From Capsicum annuum (Eukaryota > Streptophyta > Magnoliopsida > Solanales > Solanaceae), in assembly GCF_002878395.1 (NCBI RefSeq), contig NC_061120.1, positions 95,176,211-95,240,210 on the forward strand: a stretch of DNA of 64,000 nucleotides. Reading direction: 5' to 3'. Of the stretch, positions 1 to 11,640 are shown one piece after another. Within the stretch, counting starts at the first letter, position 1; each line of letters opens with the position of its first letter. The notes under the pieces are model-generated. The model worked only from the letters and a program-made list of their open reading frames with translations, did not search any database and was not told the origin of the DNA. Both the position numbers and the translations under genes were made by a program.

Positions 1-800
1 ATCTTAAAAACTCTTCTCACAGGCATCATTCCATTGGAATTTGGATGCTTTATGGGTTAGCTTGATTAAGGGTGCTGAAATGGAAGAAAAACCTTTAACA
101 AACCTTCTATAATAACCGGCCAACCTGAGAAAACTATGAATCTCCATAGGCGTTGTGGGCCTTGGCCAGTTCTTCACAGCTTCTATCTTTTGAGCATCAA
201 CTTTATCCCTTCACTAGATACAATATGACCCAAAAATACCACCGACTTAAACTGAAACTCACATTTAGAGAACTTTGCATAAAGCTTACAATCACGAAGA
301 GTCTGCAATGTCTGTCGTAAGTGATTAGCATGGTCCTCTTTTGATCTAGAATAAACTAGAATATCAGCTATAAAAACTATCACAAATACATCCAGGAATG
401 ACATAAACACCCTATTCATCAAATCCATAAAAGTTGCGGGTGCATTTGTTAGCCCAAATGACATAACTAGAAACTCATAATAACTATACCATGTTCGGAA
501 AGCTGTCTTGGGTATATCCTTCTCTTTGACCCTCACTTGGTTGTAACCTGACCTCAAATCAATCTTATAAAAACACTTGGCACCCTATAACTGATCAAAT
601 AAATCATCAATTCTTGGGAGAGGATATTTATTCTTAATAGTCACCTTATTCAATTGCCGATAATCAATACACATCCTCAGCGAGCCATCCTTTTTGCACA
701 CAAATAACACTGGTGCTCCCTAGGGGGACATACTAGGCTTTATGATTCCCTTTTCTAGCAAATCTTTAAATTGCTCTTTCAATTCTCGTAATTATGCTGG
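1..800 (-). pseudogene. pol: G1 reverse transcriptase, degraded
   Basis: The RT fingers and palm are recognisable: the PPYRMAPA motif (near 795), MCIDYRQLN (near 655-680), DLRSGYNQV (near 545-570), [10 protein letters not shown] (near 430-460), then the [11 protein letters not shown] stretch. RT copies element RNA into DNA. Where the family has F/YxDD, this copy reads FIADI (near 360), so the first of the two metal-binding aspartates is an alanine. Three in-frame stops lie between 557 and 800: a TAA just after PPYRMAPA, a TAG at the conserved Trp of the SMSPW motif (near 722), and a TAG at a Gln near 585. A one-base loss near 210 shifts the frame before the RNase H side. The gene is dead several times over. 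Confidence 0.93.
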
Positions 801-1560
801 AGCCATTCTATACGGAGGAATGGAGATTGGTTGGGTGCCTGGTATTACATCAATACCAAACTCTACTTCTTGTTCAGGAGGCAAACCTGGAAGATCTTCA
901 GAAAATACATCAGAAAATTCATTTACCATCAAAACAGTGTGAAGAGTTAGTGGCTCTGCTTCTGTATCCCTTACTCTAACTAAATGATATATGTATCCCT
1001 TGGAAATCATTCTTCTTGCCTTAAAATAAGAAATAAATCTACCTCTTGGTGCGCCAATTTCACCTTTCCATTCAAGTTCTGATTCATTTGGAAAATGAAA
1101 ATATACCTTTTTCATGTAGCAATCAATTGTGGCATAACAAGACGCCAACCAGTCCATACCCATTATAACATCAAAATCTACCATTTCTAACTCCACGAGA
1201 TTAGCCATCGTATCACGACCACAAACAGTTACTATGCAGTTTCAGTAAACCCTTCTAGCTATAATAAATTCCCCAACTGGTGTGGACACTTCAAATGGTT
1301 TAACTAACAGTTTGGGTTTTCTTTAGAACTTTCCAGCAACCAATGGAGTAATGTAAGATAATGTAGAACTGGGATCAATTAAGGCATATACATAGAATGA
1401 AAAGATAGATAACATACCCATAACCACATCTAGGAAAGCCTCTAAATTCTATCGATCCGCTAGAGAATACATACGATTTTGAGCCTAGCTAGAACTCATG
1501 GCTCCTCTATCACCTCTAACATGACCCATTGGTTGTCCACCCCTTCCTGAATAAGGCATC
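792..1560 (-). pseudogene. pol: G1 aspartic protease and linker to RT
   Basis: Retroviral-type pepsin-like protease of a gypsy polyprotein; it normally cuts Gag-Pol. The catalytic stretch reads DPSSTLSY (Asp codon 1374-1376), where the family usually has DxGS/T: the Asp is kept and the Gly has become Ser. Downstream, VDFDVIMGMDWL (about 1140-1180) is the typical flap-side ILGMDWL motif, and EFSDVFSEDLPGLPPE (about 860-920) is the linker preceding RT. In-frame stops occur near 1324 and 1241. An open stretch of 138 codons (792-1208) survives but starts inside the domain, so it is not a gene. Confidence 0.9.
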
Positions 1561-1622
1561 GATGATGATGATGGAACAAATAACCCTGTAGGTTGTGCCA
1601 TACCCCCTATGCCCCTTCATAG

Positions 1623-1664
1623 GCATTCTCTCATTATATGTCCTGATATACCGCACCAAAAGCA
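1623..1664 (-). other. G1 Gag CCHC zinc knuckle
   Basis: Fourteen codons read CFWCGISGHIMREC, an intact CX2CX4HX4C knuckle that would bind element RNA. A single missing base directly after it creates a stop two codons later (near 1620). Confidence 0.9.
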
Positions 1665-2155
1665 AACATTGGTCCCTAGCCGACATACGCCCAAATGATA
1701 CCTTCCATATTTATTGCATGGCTCTTGAGGAGGTCTCGATTGGCTTATATTCCCTTTCCCTTGGTACCCCACTGTCTGTGAACTCTGACTCTCACTTCTG
1801 TGCCCATATTGATTTCCTCTGGACCTTTGGAACTATGGTGGGGCACTAGCTGCAAAGTAAGAAGATAATGGCCTAGGTGGTCTATTAGAAAATTATGGTC
1901 TGAACCCTCCTTGGGATGCCATGAACTGCCCTATAGATCTGGCCTTCTTGGAATATCTTCTTTCTTATTCCTGTGTTCTTCTCCTCTACCTCTGATCTTC
2001 TATTTTCTGTGCAAAAGCTTGGATCCTCGCTATGTCCAGATCTTTGTTCAAAGCGGCAATTGTACAATCTCTAAACAGATATGGATCCAGTCTATCCACA
2101 TATTGATGAACTCTATCATCTATAGTAGCTACAACATTAGGAGCATATCTTGACA

Positions 2156-2680
2156 AGGAATTAAATCGGAGACTGTACTCCCTCACGCTCATATTCCCCT
2201 GATGAAGATTTAAAAACTGATCTGCACGGGCCTGACGAATCTCAAATGGAAGATAATGATCAAGAAATGCCTCTTTGAACTCTTTCCAAGTAGCTGGGGG
2301 TGCATTAATACCCCTAGATCGTTTCCAGTCCTCGTACCAATATATAGCCTCCCCTTTGAATCTATACANNNNNNNNNNNNNNNNNNNNNNNNNNNNNNNN
2401 NNNNNNNNNNNNNNNNNNNNNNNNNNNNNNNNNNNNNNNNNNNNNNNNNNNNNNNNNNNNNNNNNNNNAGGAATTAAATCAGAGACCGTACTCCCTCACG
2501 CTCATATTCCCCTGATGAAGATTTAAAAACTGATCTGCACGGGCCTGACGAATCTCAAATGGAAGATAATGATCAAGAAATGCCTCTTTGAACTCTTTCC
2601 AAGTAGCTGGGGGTGCATTAATACCCCTAGATCGTTTCCAGTCCTCGTACCAATATATAGCCTCCCCTTTGAATCTATAC
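2156..2680. other. 100-N gap (2369-2468) with duplicated 212-bp flanks
   Basis: Bases 2156-2367 and 2469-2680 are the same 212-bp gag sequence; I see two substitutions, both near the start. They sit on either side of exactly 100 Ns, the usual placeholder for a gap of unknown size. The simplest reading is two contigs overlapping by 212 bp that were scaffolded instead of merged, or two collapsed repeat copies, rather than a true tandem duplication. Confidence 0.9.
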
Positions 2681-3333
2681 TCCGCTAACTCCACTTTCAC
2701 TCTACCCGTTACATGCATAATATCTAAGGCTTTTGAATTTGATTAATAAAGTCCTGTGGGTCCTCGTTAAGATCTGATCCAGTAAAAGTAAGAGGATCCA
2801 TCTTAAGAAAATCCTGTGTTCGAAGGCTAGCCGCCCTATTTGTACCACTAGGACCCGTGGTAGGAATGGCTTGCCCTTGAGCTTTTCCAGCAACTATACA
2901 AGTCAAAAGTTATACTGCATTTCTAAGATCTTGATCAACAGCATTAATAGGTGGCTCTGGGGATATAGTTCTCCTCCCCTTTATTTCTTCTGGAGTGGAA
3001 GAAGTTTCTGATGCATGCTCAGCTGGAGCCTCACTTTGATTAGCTGGTATAGTGGGTGACTTACTAGTCCCCTCTCCGGCAGCCACATCTATTTGTTTAT
3101 CGGTATTCTTGCTTCTGGTAACCGGCATCATTACTATAATAAGAGAAACAAACAGATTCAGTGGTCAACTATGACTTAATATACAATATAGTCTCTATCA
3201 CACGATCTAAGACATAAAGAAAAAGAAAGAATTCCTAAATGTCCATAGCCTTCTATTTGTAGATATGGTGCACGACACACTGATAAACAAGACTCTACGT
3301 AGACACGGCTTATAGACTCACTAGGATAAACTT

Positions 3334-3344
3334 CTCTGATACCA
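3334..3344 (-). other. G1 primer binding site, initiator-Met tRNA type
   Basis: The minus strand reads TGGTATCAGAG, complementary to the 3' end of plant initiator methionine tRNA. It lies four bases past the LTR end (CA at 3349-3350), the normal place for minus-strand DNA priming. Confidence 0.9.
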
Positions 3345-3348
3345 CTAT

Positions 3349-5762
3349 TGTCATGCCTCAAATCCTATTGGGGCAGATTGACACCCGTATCGAGGAGGCC
3401 CAGGAGAACCAGCTCATAACCTTATACTTCCCATGCATACCTCTATGACAACCCAAAATTCGGACAGCATCATGTCACATATAAAAGGAAATAATCACCT
3501 GTATAAGTTCGAGAACACATATATATGTATATACAATACTTGGACGTTGGAGCCATCATGTCTATTAATAAAATACCACCATGACTGTACATTAGGTCTA
3601 CAAAGCCTCTAGACAATATACAGAGTTTAACGAAGGTCGGGACATACCCCGACATATAACTAAATTCTATACAATACCAAAAGTGACTGGATATGATACG
3701 GAAATCCCCGAAGCAAACTAGAGCTCACCAAAAGCAGCTGGATATCCTGGCTCCTACTTGTGTTGTGTATGAGCTGAGGTACCTATGCCTGCAGCATAAA
3801 ATGCAGGTCCCCCATGGGGGACGTCAGCACAAAATATTTATTGAGTATGTAAAGCTGTAGATAATCATATATGATATAGGAGCTCAATAGAAATCGGAAA
3901 CAAGTGAATAAATCGTAATAGGAGTGGACCACCCTTACTAGAACTTGTGACAACCTGTACATTGTATTTATTCAATCACTTTACCTTCGTTCTTATCATA
4001 TTTGTAATCATTACTGTACTGTAACATCAATGAAACATTTTGTAGTCTTTAATAGCACGTGGATCTTGTTTGAGTAACCGGATACCTTCTGACATTCATG
4101 ACTGCAATAAACATGTAATATTTAGAAAAAAGTAAGTATTGGAATGTCTTCACATCTTGTAGGGTGGAAACAAGTTCATTAGTAACATAGGACATCATAC
4201 AAAACCATTATGGATCACATATTACTGAATAACTTTGGAAACTTTATTAATAGAACAATTGTTCACTTTCATGCCAAAGATATGGTATAGAGTATGTTTT
4301 ATATACCTGACTGTTAACCTTCAATACTAGTTCCAAATGGACTTCCCGTCTTTTTGGATTACTTATCTATAATGAACATATAAAGCAATCTAGTATTAAC
4401 AACCAAATGTCATAATTCAATTATTTGAATTCACCAGACTAGTGGTTAAGTAGTAAGCCTTAGTTACACCATAAAGGGAGTTACTTTAATCCTCTTATAC
4501 TCCAATTACATTCACATGCCATGCATATTCATACAACATCCTCAAATATGAATTGGATTCATTTATCCTTCCAACCAATCCATTAAACAAAATTGAGCCA
4601 TAGACATAAATAATCATCAATTTAATAGTATATCACCATATCCACCTTCCATAACTCAATTACTATATCCACCTTCCATAACTCAATTACCATGTCCACC
4701 TTCCACAATTCAATACAACCAAACCATGCAAAATAGTCCATAATCCTATTTCCATCATTTTTTAATAACAACCAATATATATAATCCTCTATCACACATA
4801 TACATATTGGAAAAAACAAAGAAAAACAATATTAATACCTTATAATTCACCTCCTGATTATGCAATCCTGTTTGTACAAATAATAGGTGCCATTCGAAGC
4901 TCTCGAGATGACAAATGCAGTTATCGGATTACTTTGGAATTTCTACGGTTGAATCAAAAGTAATTTAAAGGTCAAATTTGGCTAGGGTTTGTTCTTCCTT
5001 AATGATTGATGATAAAAATGAGTTTTTGAACTCATATACATGTATATATACACATATTCCCGTCCATAATATAATAGGAAATGACCAAAATGCCTTTAAA
5101 ATTTAAATAATGTCAAATCTGTCTTTTGGTGGACTGTTTTGATAAGCTAAAGTAGATCGACCATAACTCTTTGATCCGATATCTGATTTGGGTAAAATTG
5201 GTATAGTTTGAAGGATAATTCAAAGGGCTTTCATTTCATATAAAGTAGGCCACCCAGTTCATCCTGTACAAAGAGTTATGGTTGTTTGAAGTTCACCCTA
5301 AAAATTTGTTTTGATAGGCTGAAGTAAAACGTGTATAACTCCTTACTCAGACGTTGGATTTGGATGAAACAAATTGAATTGGAAAGTTTATTCAAAGATA
5401 TTTCTTTTAATAGGTCGCAACTCTCCCAGTTCATTATATTAAGAGAGTTATGATTGTTCGAAGTTGACCCAAAAATTTGGCTGGCCTCAGTAGCTTGTGT
5501 ACAGGAAATTTTCCTGCACATTTACTATTCCCAAATATCCCGGCCACCGTTTTATAGTTTCAAACGTGCTCGATTATATCCAAAACCTATCTGTTTTTGG
5601 AAATCTTTATATCATTGGAAAGATTAATCAATAACATTCACATGGAACCATCGACGGGCAAATTCCGGTATAAATAAAATAAAACAAATTAATTCCATAT
5701 AAATAAGACCAATACACGTACTTGAATATGCCAATACACGTACTTGAATACGGGGTGTTACA
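3349..5762 (-). repeat. G1 5' LTR (about 2.4 kb)
   Basis: The LTR starts TGTAACACCCCG at 5762 and ends CA next to the PBS. No reading frame of interest lies inside. It holds a 27-bp tandem repeat (4637-4716) and, near the 5' end, two copies of a roughly 20-bp phrase (CCAATACACGTACTTGAATA, about 5710-5750). Several phrases near 5160-5480 recur with variation ('gagttatggttgttcgaag', 'cctgtacaaagagttatgg'). Confidence 0.88.
4637..4716. repeat. Three-unit 27-bp tandem repeat in G1 LTR
   Basis: Units start at 4637, 4664 and 4691; the core is TCCACCTTCCATAACTCAAT. The third unit is diverged and one base shorter. In antisense it would give a repeated ELWKVDMVI peptide, which I regard as chance. Confidence 0.9.
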
Positions 5763-6633
5763 ATTAAACCATGGACTTAATTGTCCACCATCACTTTGTC
5801 CCCTTATAACCCTTTTTAAGGATGTTATGGATTACCTCAAGTTCACCTTACTCCCTCTTTTAAGAATGACAAAAGCTTTCTAGAGTTTGGGGTTTCACCA
5901 TTGAAACTCATTTGGAGATTTAGGGTTTTCAACCATCAAATTCCAACTAATAAGCTCAAGCAATAGTGGAATCCAAACTCAACAACTAAAAATCATGCAA
6001 ACACAACAGCACACACACAATTACACTTTAGTTCAACATAATCCCAAGACTAAATTACTTAGCTACTCATAAAGAATGTAAAGATAAATATACCATGGGG
6101 ATCTCCCAAAACATCCATTCTTCACAAAATCACTAAAAGACAAACCCTTCAAAAATAGTTGCACACTTACCCAATTTGGGTTTTTCTTCTTTTAAATCTA
6201 AAAAATAGTTATAAGGTAAGCAATCCCCAAAGAAAAAAGGATTTTATATATGGTTTGGGATTAGTATTAGTGCTTTTACATATCTTCCCCTGGGCCTATT
6301 CCCATTGAATCGTGATTGTGCAAGACTGTTCGGGACTGTGGTAATGCGACCGCAATTGTGTGCCACGATCGTGTTCTGCTGACTTTCTTGACTTACCATG
6401 ATCGCGGTCATGGTAATTAAGGCTGATGTGGTCCAGGTCTTCAGCGCACCCTTCTTTGCTCCCTTTTTTATTAGTTTCAAATTCAATTCACATCTTTTGA
6501 TCTCCTCAACTCTATACCTGCAAAGAGTGCATATTACTGCATTTTATCACCAATATGTCTTATTCATTTATTCAAAACAAGGTAATGTGCATAAATTTTT
6601 GGTGAGAATGAGTGAAAAAATCACCACTCATAA
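5763..6633 (-). repeat. A1 3' LTR, truncated by G1 insertion
   Basis: Matches the A1 5' LTR (10561-11640) and the A2 LTR across their start-proximal portion. It contains a TATA-like tract (minus strand, near 6244-6252) and, upstream of it, an iterated word block at about 6300-6425 (variants of 'accatgatcgcggtcatgg'). Its remaining part lies left of G1, outside the window. Confidence 0.87.
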
Positions 6634-6644
6634 ACACCCCCAGC
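6634..6644 (-). other. A1 polypurine tract
   Basis: The minus strand reads CTGGGGGTGTT directly before the LTR start, preceded by 'cttgaggacaaaggtcttta', the phrase usual before Athila 3' LTRs. It would prime plus-strand DNA synthesis. Confidence 0.82.
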
Positions 6645-8965
6645 TAAAGACCTTTGTCCTCAAGAAACAACACCCCTTATTATGAGACAATTTTATATAT
6701 AAGTCCTCATGCTATCACCTAATGATCATGATGAATAAAACTTGATTGCTATCACCAAAAGCTTTTCAAACATGGACAAATAGGCTTTTAACGACTCCCC
6801 TCATCATAAAATAGAATAGTGAAGGATGTAATATACTTTAGGGAGCAACCATGTAACAACTACTAATACTCTAGAAATAAGTCACATATTGATTACAATC
6901 GTGCTATACCTCAATTTATCTTATTGTACGGAAGATTAAAAAATCACCCACCTCAACTAATTCATATGCATCCTTACGAGAAAGATAAAATTCACACACC
7001 TAGTTACAAAGAATGCAATAAGGAATGTTAAGTGCAAACACTCACTCTCTCAAGAAATTCTCCATGTTAACAAGTACTAAGCCATAAGCTTGCCCCTATT
7101 TTCAATCACCACTACAATGACCACACTTGGTTGGGAATCACAAAGGGATTTTGTTCTTTAAATGTAGGTTTTGGGTTGGGGTAGGATAATATTTGGGAAT
7201 AATATGACTACACCCTTCCTTGAACATTCACATCACACTTTTTCAATTCTCTTTTTTGGCTAAGGGCCACTCTTCTTTAATTCCTTTCTTTTCTAACACC
7301 TACTTATATCTTTCTTTATGCACCACTTTTCTTTCATTTTTTCCTTACAACTTACACACACTTTATTCCTTAGATGTACTCATTCATTTTCTATTTATTT
7401 ATTTTCATGGTTCAAGCTCATAAGGCATTTCACCAATAACTTTGTGGCCTTACACTTTATTCCATCAACCTTTACCACCCCTAACTTAGGCTTTTAGCCT
7501 TAAGTTATATTTTTAAGTTCAAGGAGGGTTTGGTTCAAAAGAGAGATAAAAAGAATGGGTCACGGGTAGTAATGAGTTTGCCAAAGAAAGGTCCAAAGGC
7601 TAAAAGTGGGTACTAAGGATGATTACGCATGGGTAGGCTTTTTAGGCTAGAGTGGGTTCCCAGAATCACAAGATGGCCTACAATCATTTTACCAACCAAG
7701 CACAATCAACATTTATCTTTGAAAGACTAAAAAGAAAAGTTCTAGATGGTATAAGTAGACATGAGACGTAGATAATTAAGCTCACACACGTGGCATACGA
7801 ATATTGTAAAGGGATTGTAAAGATGGAGTATTCAAAATTTTAAATTTAAAGTCAATTTTCAGAGCCATAGAAAGAGAGAAAGTTTCATCATGATGTTGCC
7901 ACGTCCCTGCCGTTGAATTTTGCAAAATTTTTGGATAAAAGGGGTTGTTTGTTGTTGTATCTGCATCTGCACCGTGCATAGTTTGCTATTGATGGCAACA
8001 AACCAAGCTATAGTCTCACATTGTGAACTATAGTATGGGTGAACCACCCATATGGTTGCTCAGTCTTCACCAACGAGTATGAATGTAATCCCAAATTATT
8101 AATGCTACAGGTACTTATACTTTTCTTGCATTTCATGGTCTCGGTGCCATGGTTACTTAGATTTCCCCTGCACCTATGGTTAGAAACCCAGAAATAATGA
8201 TAAAGATCGTCTACTAAAACTAAATAAAGTAACAAATAAAGTAATAAACCAAAAATAAAATAACTAATCCATTCAAATGTGGACACTATCAGAGTGCCTG
8301 AATATTACAATCCAAATAAAAATAAAAATTATCTAGAAGAGTAGAAAGGCATGCAGCAATATTAATAATACAGGCAAAAATTAAATGAATAAGACACCCC
8401 CAACTGAAAAGGTATCAGTGCCTCCACTACATAAATAATCAAGGACAAAGGAGATAAGGGCACTCCCTGGAACTACATCAAGGGCTGCTATCACTGTCAG
8501 ACTATGCATCATCACCATCCTTCTCAAGATCGGATCAAAACTGCCATCGAAAACTTAAAAAAGAGTGTGTAGAAAATGAGAGAGAAATCAGGGGATAAGT
8601 GGACTGAATGATCATGATTGCGACTAATTAACCACGATTATGGGCACACGAGTGACCATGTTTTCTCTTACGTGTCGTGATCGTGGTAACTGAGAGAACT
8701 TCCGCTCCTCTGTTATCCCCTGTTAAGCTCTTTTCCCATTTTACACCTATTTGGTCCCTATTCAGTTTGTGATGCATATTTCTGCCTACTTACCCTCTTA
8801 AAACATAACTAATGCACTCAATAGTGCCATACTTTCATGAGTTATTCATATGAAAAATCTACCATTAACACTATAAAAGGTAACAATAAAGATACAAGCC
8901 ACTTTCGTGGCATTTGTGGGTTGCGTTCCACATAGCACCTTAGTTATCGTTTTGGCACGACGTTG
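6645..8965 (-). other. A1 3' internal region, no intact gene
   Basis: About 2.3 kb of non-coding or decayed sequence. 7200-7700 read on the minus strand has the wording of Athila 3' UTRs (for example around 7480-7560). 8585-8700 holds a word block in the same vocabulary as the A1 LTR ('gtgatcgtggtaac'). The stretch just below it (about 8390-8560) could be the start of a lost accessory ORF, with no frame left to prove it. Open frames of 60-95 codons here lack recognisable domains. Confidence 0.6.
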
Positions 8966-10518
8966 TTCTTTCTCAAGTTTCAAGTTAGTTTTGAAAGTTC
9001 CCACTTACCAACCTCTCTATCATCAATTTGTTTTGTGGCCATTTTTTCCGTCTTTTTCTTTCCTTCCTCATCTTGACTTTGGGATAACTTTTTCTCTACC
9101 TTTGTACTCCTTACACATATTGCTAAGACTTGGTCATTGCTTTTTGGATTGGTAATTTTATCCCTAGAGGGACCATTTCTAGTCTTATCATCCAGTCTTG
9201 TAAAGATTTTTCCAATTTGGGTCTCAAAATTCTTTTAAAAAATGGAGTGAGACACCATGGTTTTGGAGAGTTGAGATAACTCCCCTTTCAATTCACAGAC
9301 CATTTTGTTTGTACCTTCTACTCTATTCAAGATCCTTTCTAGCACATCTTCGGTCTTAAAATTTGTTAGATTAATTGGACTTGAATCTTTGTTATAAACT
9401 CGGTCATGGTGGGCCATAAAATAGCAATAAACATGTTTGTGGTCTCTGCAAAATTGACCACCATCCCGATTTATCAACCTAGATTTTCACCTCACCATTG
9501 ATTGGCTGAGTGAAAACCTTTTGAATGGTTTGGAAAATATTTGATCTCTTTATCCAAATGTTTAGCTTCCTCACCATAGGCCCTAGATGATGTGACATTT
9601 TCTATTTTTGCATATGCACCCATAACATATTTGGTTAGGAACTCAATTTGGGTAAAAATCTTTGCCATAGTCTCCTCTTGTTCCACTTCCTGCTTCCTTT
9701 GTTCTATACTGACCATGGGTATGGAGGGATAGCTATTCAAGAATTTGGTGCTGTGGTTATGCCATTCTCAATTTTGTTTAGTCACCGCTCTCAACAATTT
9801 TGTAGATGTATGGAAATGCAGGTTTAAGAGAGAACTTTCCGCCGCTTTGTTCACCATAGATTGGATCCAAGTGTATAGCGCCTGGTAGAATATTTGAAGA
9901 AGTATCTTCCCCAGAATCTCATGGTTTGGTCATATTTCTTACTTTCTATTAAACCTCTCCTATACTTCATGAAACGGCTCACCACTCCTTTGTTTAAAGT
10001 TGATATCTCTTCTCTTGCGTGGCACACCTTAGGGAAAAGAGAGTATTGACCCAAAAACATCTTTGTAAGATTGTTCCACAAAGTGATTGAAGTCATAGGT
10101 ACTAAATGGTGACACAACAACGCTTCGCCTATTAGTGAAAATTGGAAAAGATGGAGCTGAAAAGCTTCTTGAGTGGTGTGTGCAATGTTGAATGGCGCAC
10201 ACACCTCAAAGAAATTCTTTACGTGAACATAGGGTCCTCATACGCTGGACCCCCGTACAACCCCTTAATTTACAATAAATGAAGCATGAAGCTTGTCATG
10301 TGGAGGGTCCCGCTCTCATAAGGTGGGATACGGGTTGCTCCAGTTTGGCCCGCAACCTTTGGTTGGCTCTCTTCATCAAGGAGAACATCAAATGACTCCC
10401 CATTATTAGTGCCTTCACTTATAATTCTATTCACTTTAGGTTTGCCTAAAAGAACTCCAAAAACAACAAATATAAAAAAAACACCACTCCAGATATACCC
10501 AAGTAAGAAAAACACCAT
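8966..10518 (-). pseudogene. gag: A1 gag, Athila type, broken
   Basis: Read on the minus strand, gag begins about 20 bases past the PBS. Recognisable parts in order: an N-terminal segment ending GTLHMTSFMLHLL (10270-10518), then the capsid domain with HLFQFSLIGEALL (10090-10160), SITLWNNLTKMFLGQYS and HAREEIS (about 10000). Next come a linker with QRKQEVEQEETMAKIFTQIE (9600-9700) and a C-terminal region with VLERILNRVEGTNKMV and ELSQLSKTMVSH (9240-9360). Stops and shifts lie near 10265, 10215, 9840 and 9480. The sister copy A2 (19392-20907) aligns throughout, which supports the gene model. Homology between the two ends near 8966, the left breakpoint of the tandem duplication. Confidence 0.88.
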
Positions 10519-10537
10519 AAAGTGAAATCTTTATTTC

Positions 10538-10555
10538 ACTCCCCGACAACGGCAC
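10538..10555 (-). other. A1 primer binding site, tRNA-Asp type
   Basis: The minus strand reads TGCCGTTGTCGGGGAGTG, close to the Athila/Tat PBS (GGCGCCGTTGCCGGGGA) complementary to tRNA-Asp. It lies six bases beyond the LTR end. Confidence 0.85.
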
Positions 10556-10560
10556 TATTT

Positions 10561-11640
10561 TGATAACTCTCAACTCACTCCCATGATTGAGGGGTGAGGT
10601 GGTCATTGTCAAACAACCCAACTAGAGTTAGGATCGAATCCAAAAGGAAGGAATTATAGGCTTCAAATCTTAGGGTGTCCTAGTTACTACGAGTTTACAT
10701 GGAATGATAATAAACAAGACATGTAAAATAAAATACAGGGGGCTTTGATTTGGAAATAGTTTTTCAAATAACAAAGCGTGAATATAACACTTTTGATTTA
10801 AGATTAAGAATAAAGAGGGTTTTTGGATTATGTCTACTTAAAGGTAAAGTGTGTGGGTTAATGATGGTTTAGCATGATTCTTAGTTGTTGTTAAAATTTG
10901 GATTATGGGGTTTTCACCCATCAAATTCCAACTAATAAGCTCAAGCAATGATAGAATCCAAACTCAACAACTAAAAATCATGCAAACACAACAACACCCA
11001 CACACAATTACACATTAGTTCAATATAATCCCAAGACTAAATTACTTAGCTACTCATGAAGAAAGTAAAGAGAAATATACCATGGGGATCTCCCAATACA
11101 TCCATTCTTTACAAAATCACTAAGAAATTAAGCCTCCAAAAATAGTTACACACATGCCCAATTAGGGTTTTTCTTCTTTAAAATCCAAAAAAATAGTTAT
11201 AAGGTAAGCAATCCCCAAAGAACAAAGGGTTTTTTTTATATATGGTTTGGGATTAATCTAAGTGCTTTTACAAATCTACCCCTGGATATATTCTCGCTGA
11301 ACTATGATCGCGCAAGACTGTTCGCGATTGTGGCAATGCGACTGTGGTTCTTTGTCGTGACCGCATTCTACTGACCATGATGACTTATCGTGACTGCAGA
11401 TTAAGGACCGCGGTCATGGTAACTAAGGCTGATGTGGTCTAGGTCTTCAACTGCACTCTATTTTGCACTCTTTGTTTATCTTTTTTAGCTTCAATCTACA
11501 TCTTTTGATCTCCTCAACTCTATGCCTACAAAGAGTAGATATTAGTGAATTTCATTACTAATATGTCTATTTATTCATTCAAAACAAGGTAATGTGCTCA
11601 AATGTTTGGTGAGAATAAGTGTAAAAATCACCACTCATCA
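10561..11640 (-). repeat. A1 5' LTR with 340-bp internal deletion
   Basis: LTR from TGATGAGTGG at 11640 to GTTATCA at 10561. Compared with the A2 LTR it lacks about 340 bp after 'gattcttagttgtt' (near 10895); the A1 3' LTR keeps part of that segment. On the minus strand a word block (11290-11430) lies just upstream of a TATA-like CCATATATAA (about 11235-11246), followed by AAACCCTAAT. Confidence 0.88.

Larger units (their letters stand above)
1595..3131 (-). pseudogene. gag: G1 gag, broken and interrupted by an assembly gap
   Basis: Capsid/nucleocapsid precursor of G1. The start is two adjacent ATG codons at 3131 and 3128, about 200 bases downstream of the PBS, followed by a polar N-terminus beginning MPVTRSKNTDKQ. 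The capsid (retrotransposon gag) domain follows: AEYRFKGEAIYWYEDWK, then FLDHYLPFEIRQARADQFL and SVREYSLRFNSLSRYAPN. A CCHC zinc knuckle closes it. The frame changes near 2700, 2000 and 1620. A 100-N gap with duplicated flanks (2156-2680) falls inside the capsid domain, so the apparent reading frames there are artefacts. Confidence 0.9.
1..5762 (-). mobile_element. G1: Ty3/gypsy LTR retrotransposon, 5' part
   Basis: This is a gypsy element read on the minus strand. From high to low coordinates it runs 5' LTR, primer binding site, gag with a zinc knuckle, aspartic protease and reverse transcriptase; the rest of pol and the 3' LTR lie left of the window. The LTR starts TGTAACACCCCG at 5762, inside the 3' LTR of the Athila element A1, so G1 is younger than A1. 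Gag, protease and RT wording match the Del/Tekay-like chromoviruses common in Solanaceae; that lineage call is inferred from recognition, not from a tree. Stops and frameshifts in every domain mean it is defective. Confidence 0.9.
5763..11640 (-). mobile_element. A1: Athila-type LTR retrotransposon, pol deleted
   Basis: Minus-strand element: 5' LTR 10561-11640, Asp-type PBS, gag 8966-10518, a 3' region 6645-8965, polypurine tract and 3' LTR (5763-6633, cut by G1). The LTR start (TGATGAGTGG), the ending (GTTATCA) and the PBS resembling the complement of tRNA-Asp are Athila/Tat hallmarks. About 3.9 kb lies between the LTRs and I see no RT or integrase, so A1 is a non-autonomous or internally deleted copy. 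Its right flank (11641 on) is the 3' UTR of another element, B1. Confidence 0.85.

Noticed and set aside
2256..2526. Open frames crossing the N run
   Set aside because: They include 34 unknown residues from the assembly gap and flank sequence that is minus-strand gag.
3334..3344. tRNA gene fragments
   Set aside because: The matches to initiator-Met and Asp tRNA are only 11-18 bases and sit beside LTR ends, so they are primer binding sites.
7220..7423. Hydrophobic 67-codon plus-strand frame
   Set aside because: Lies antisense to the pyrimidine-rich 3' UTR of A1; no signal beyond base composition.
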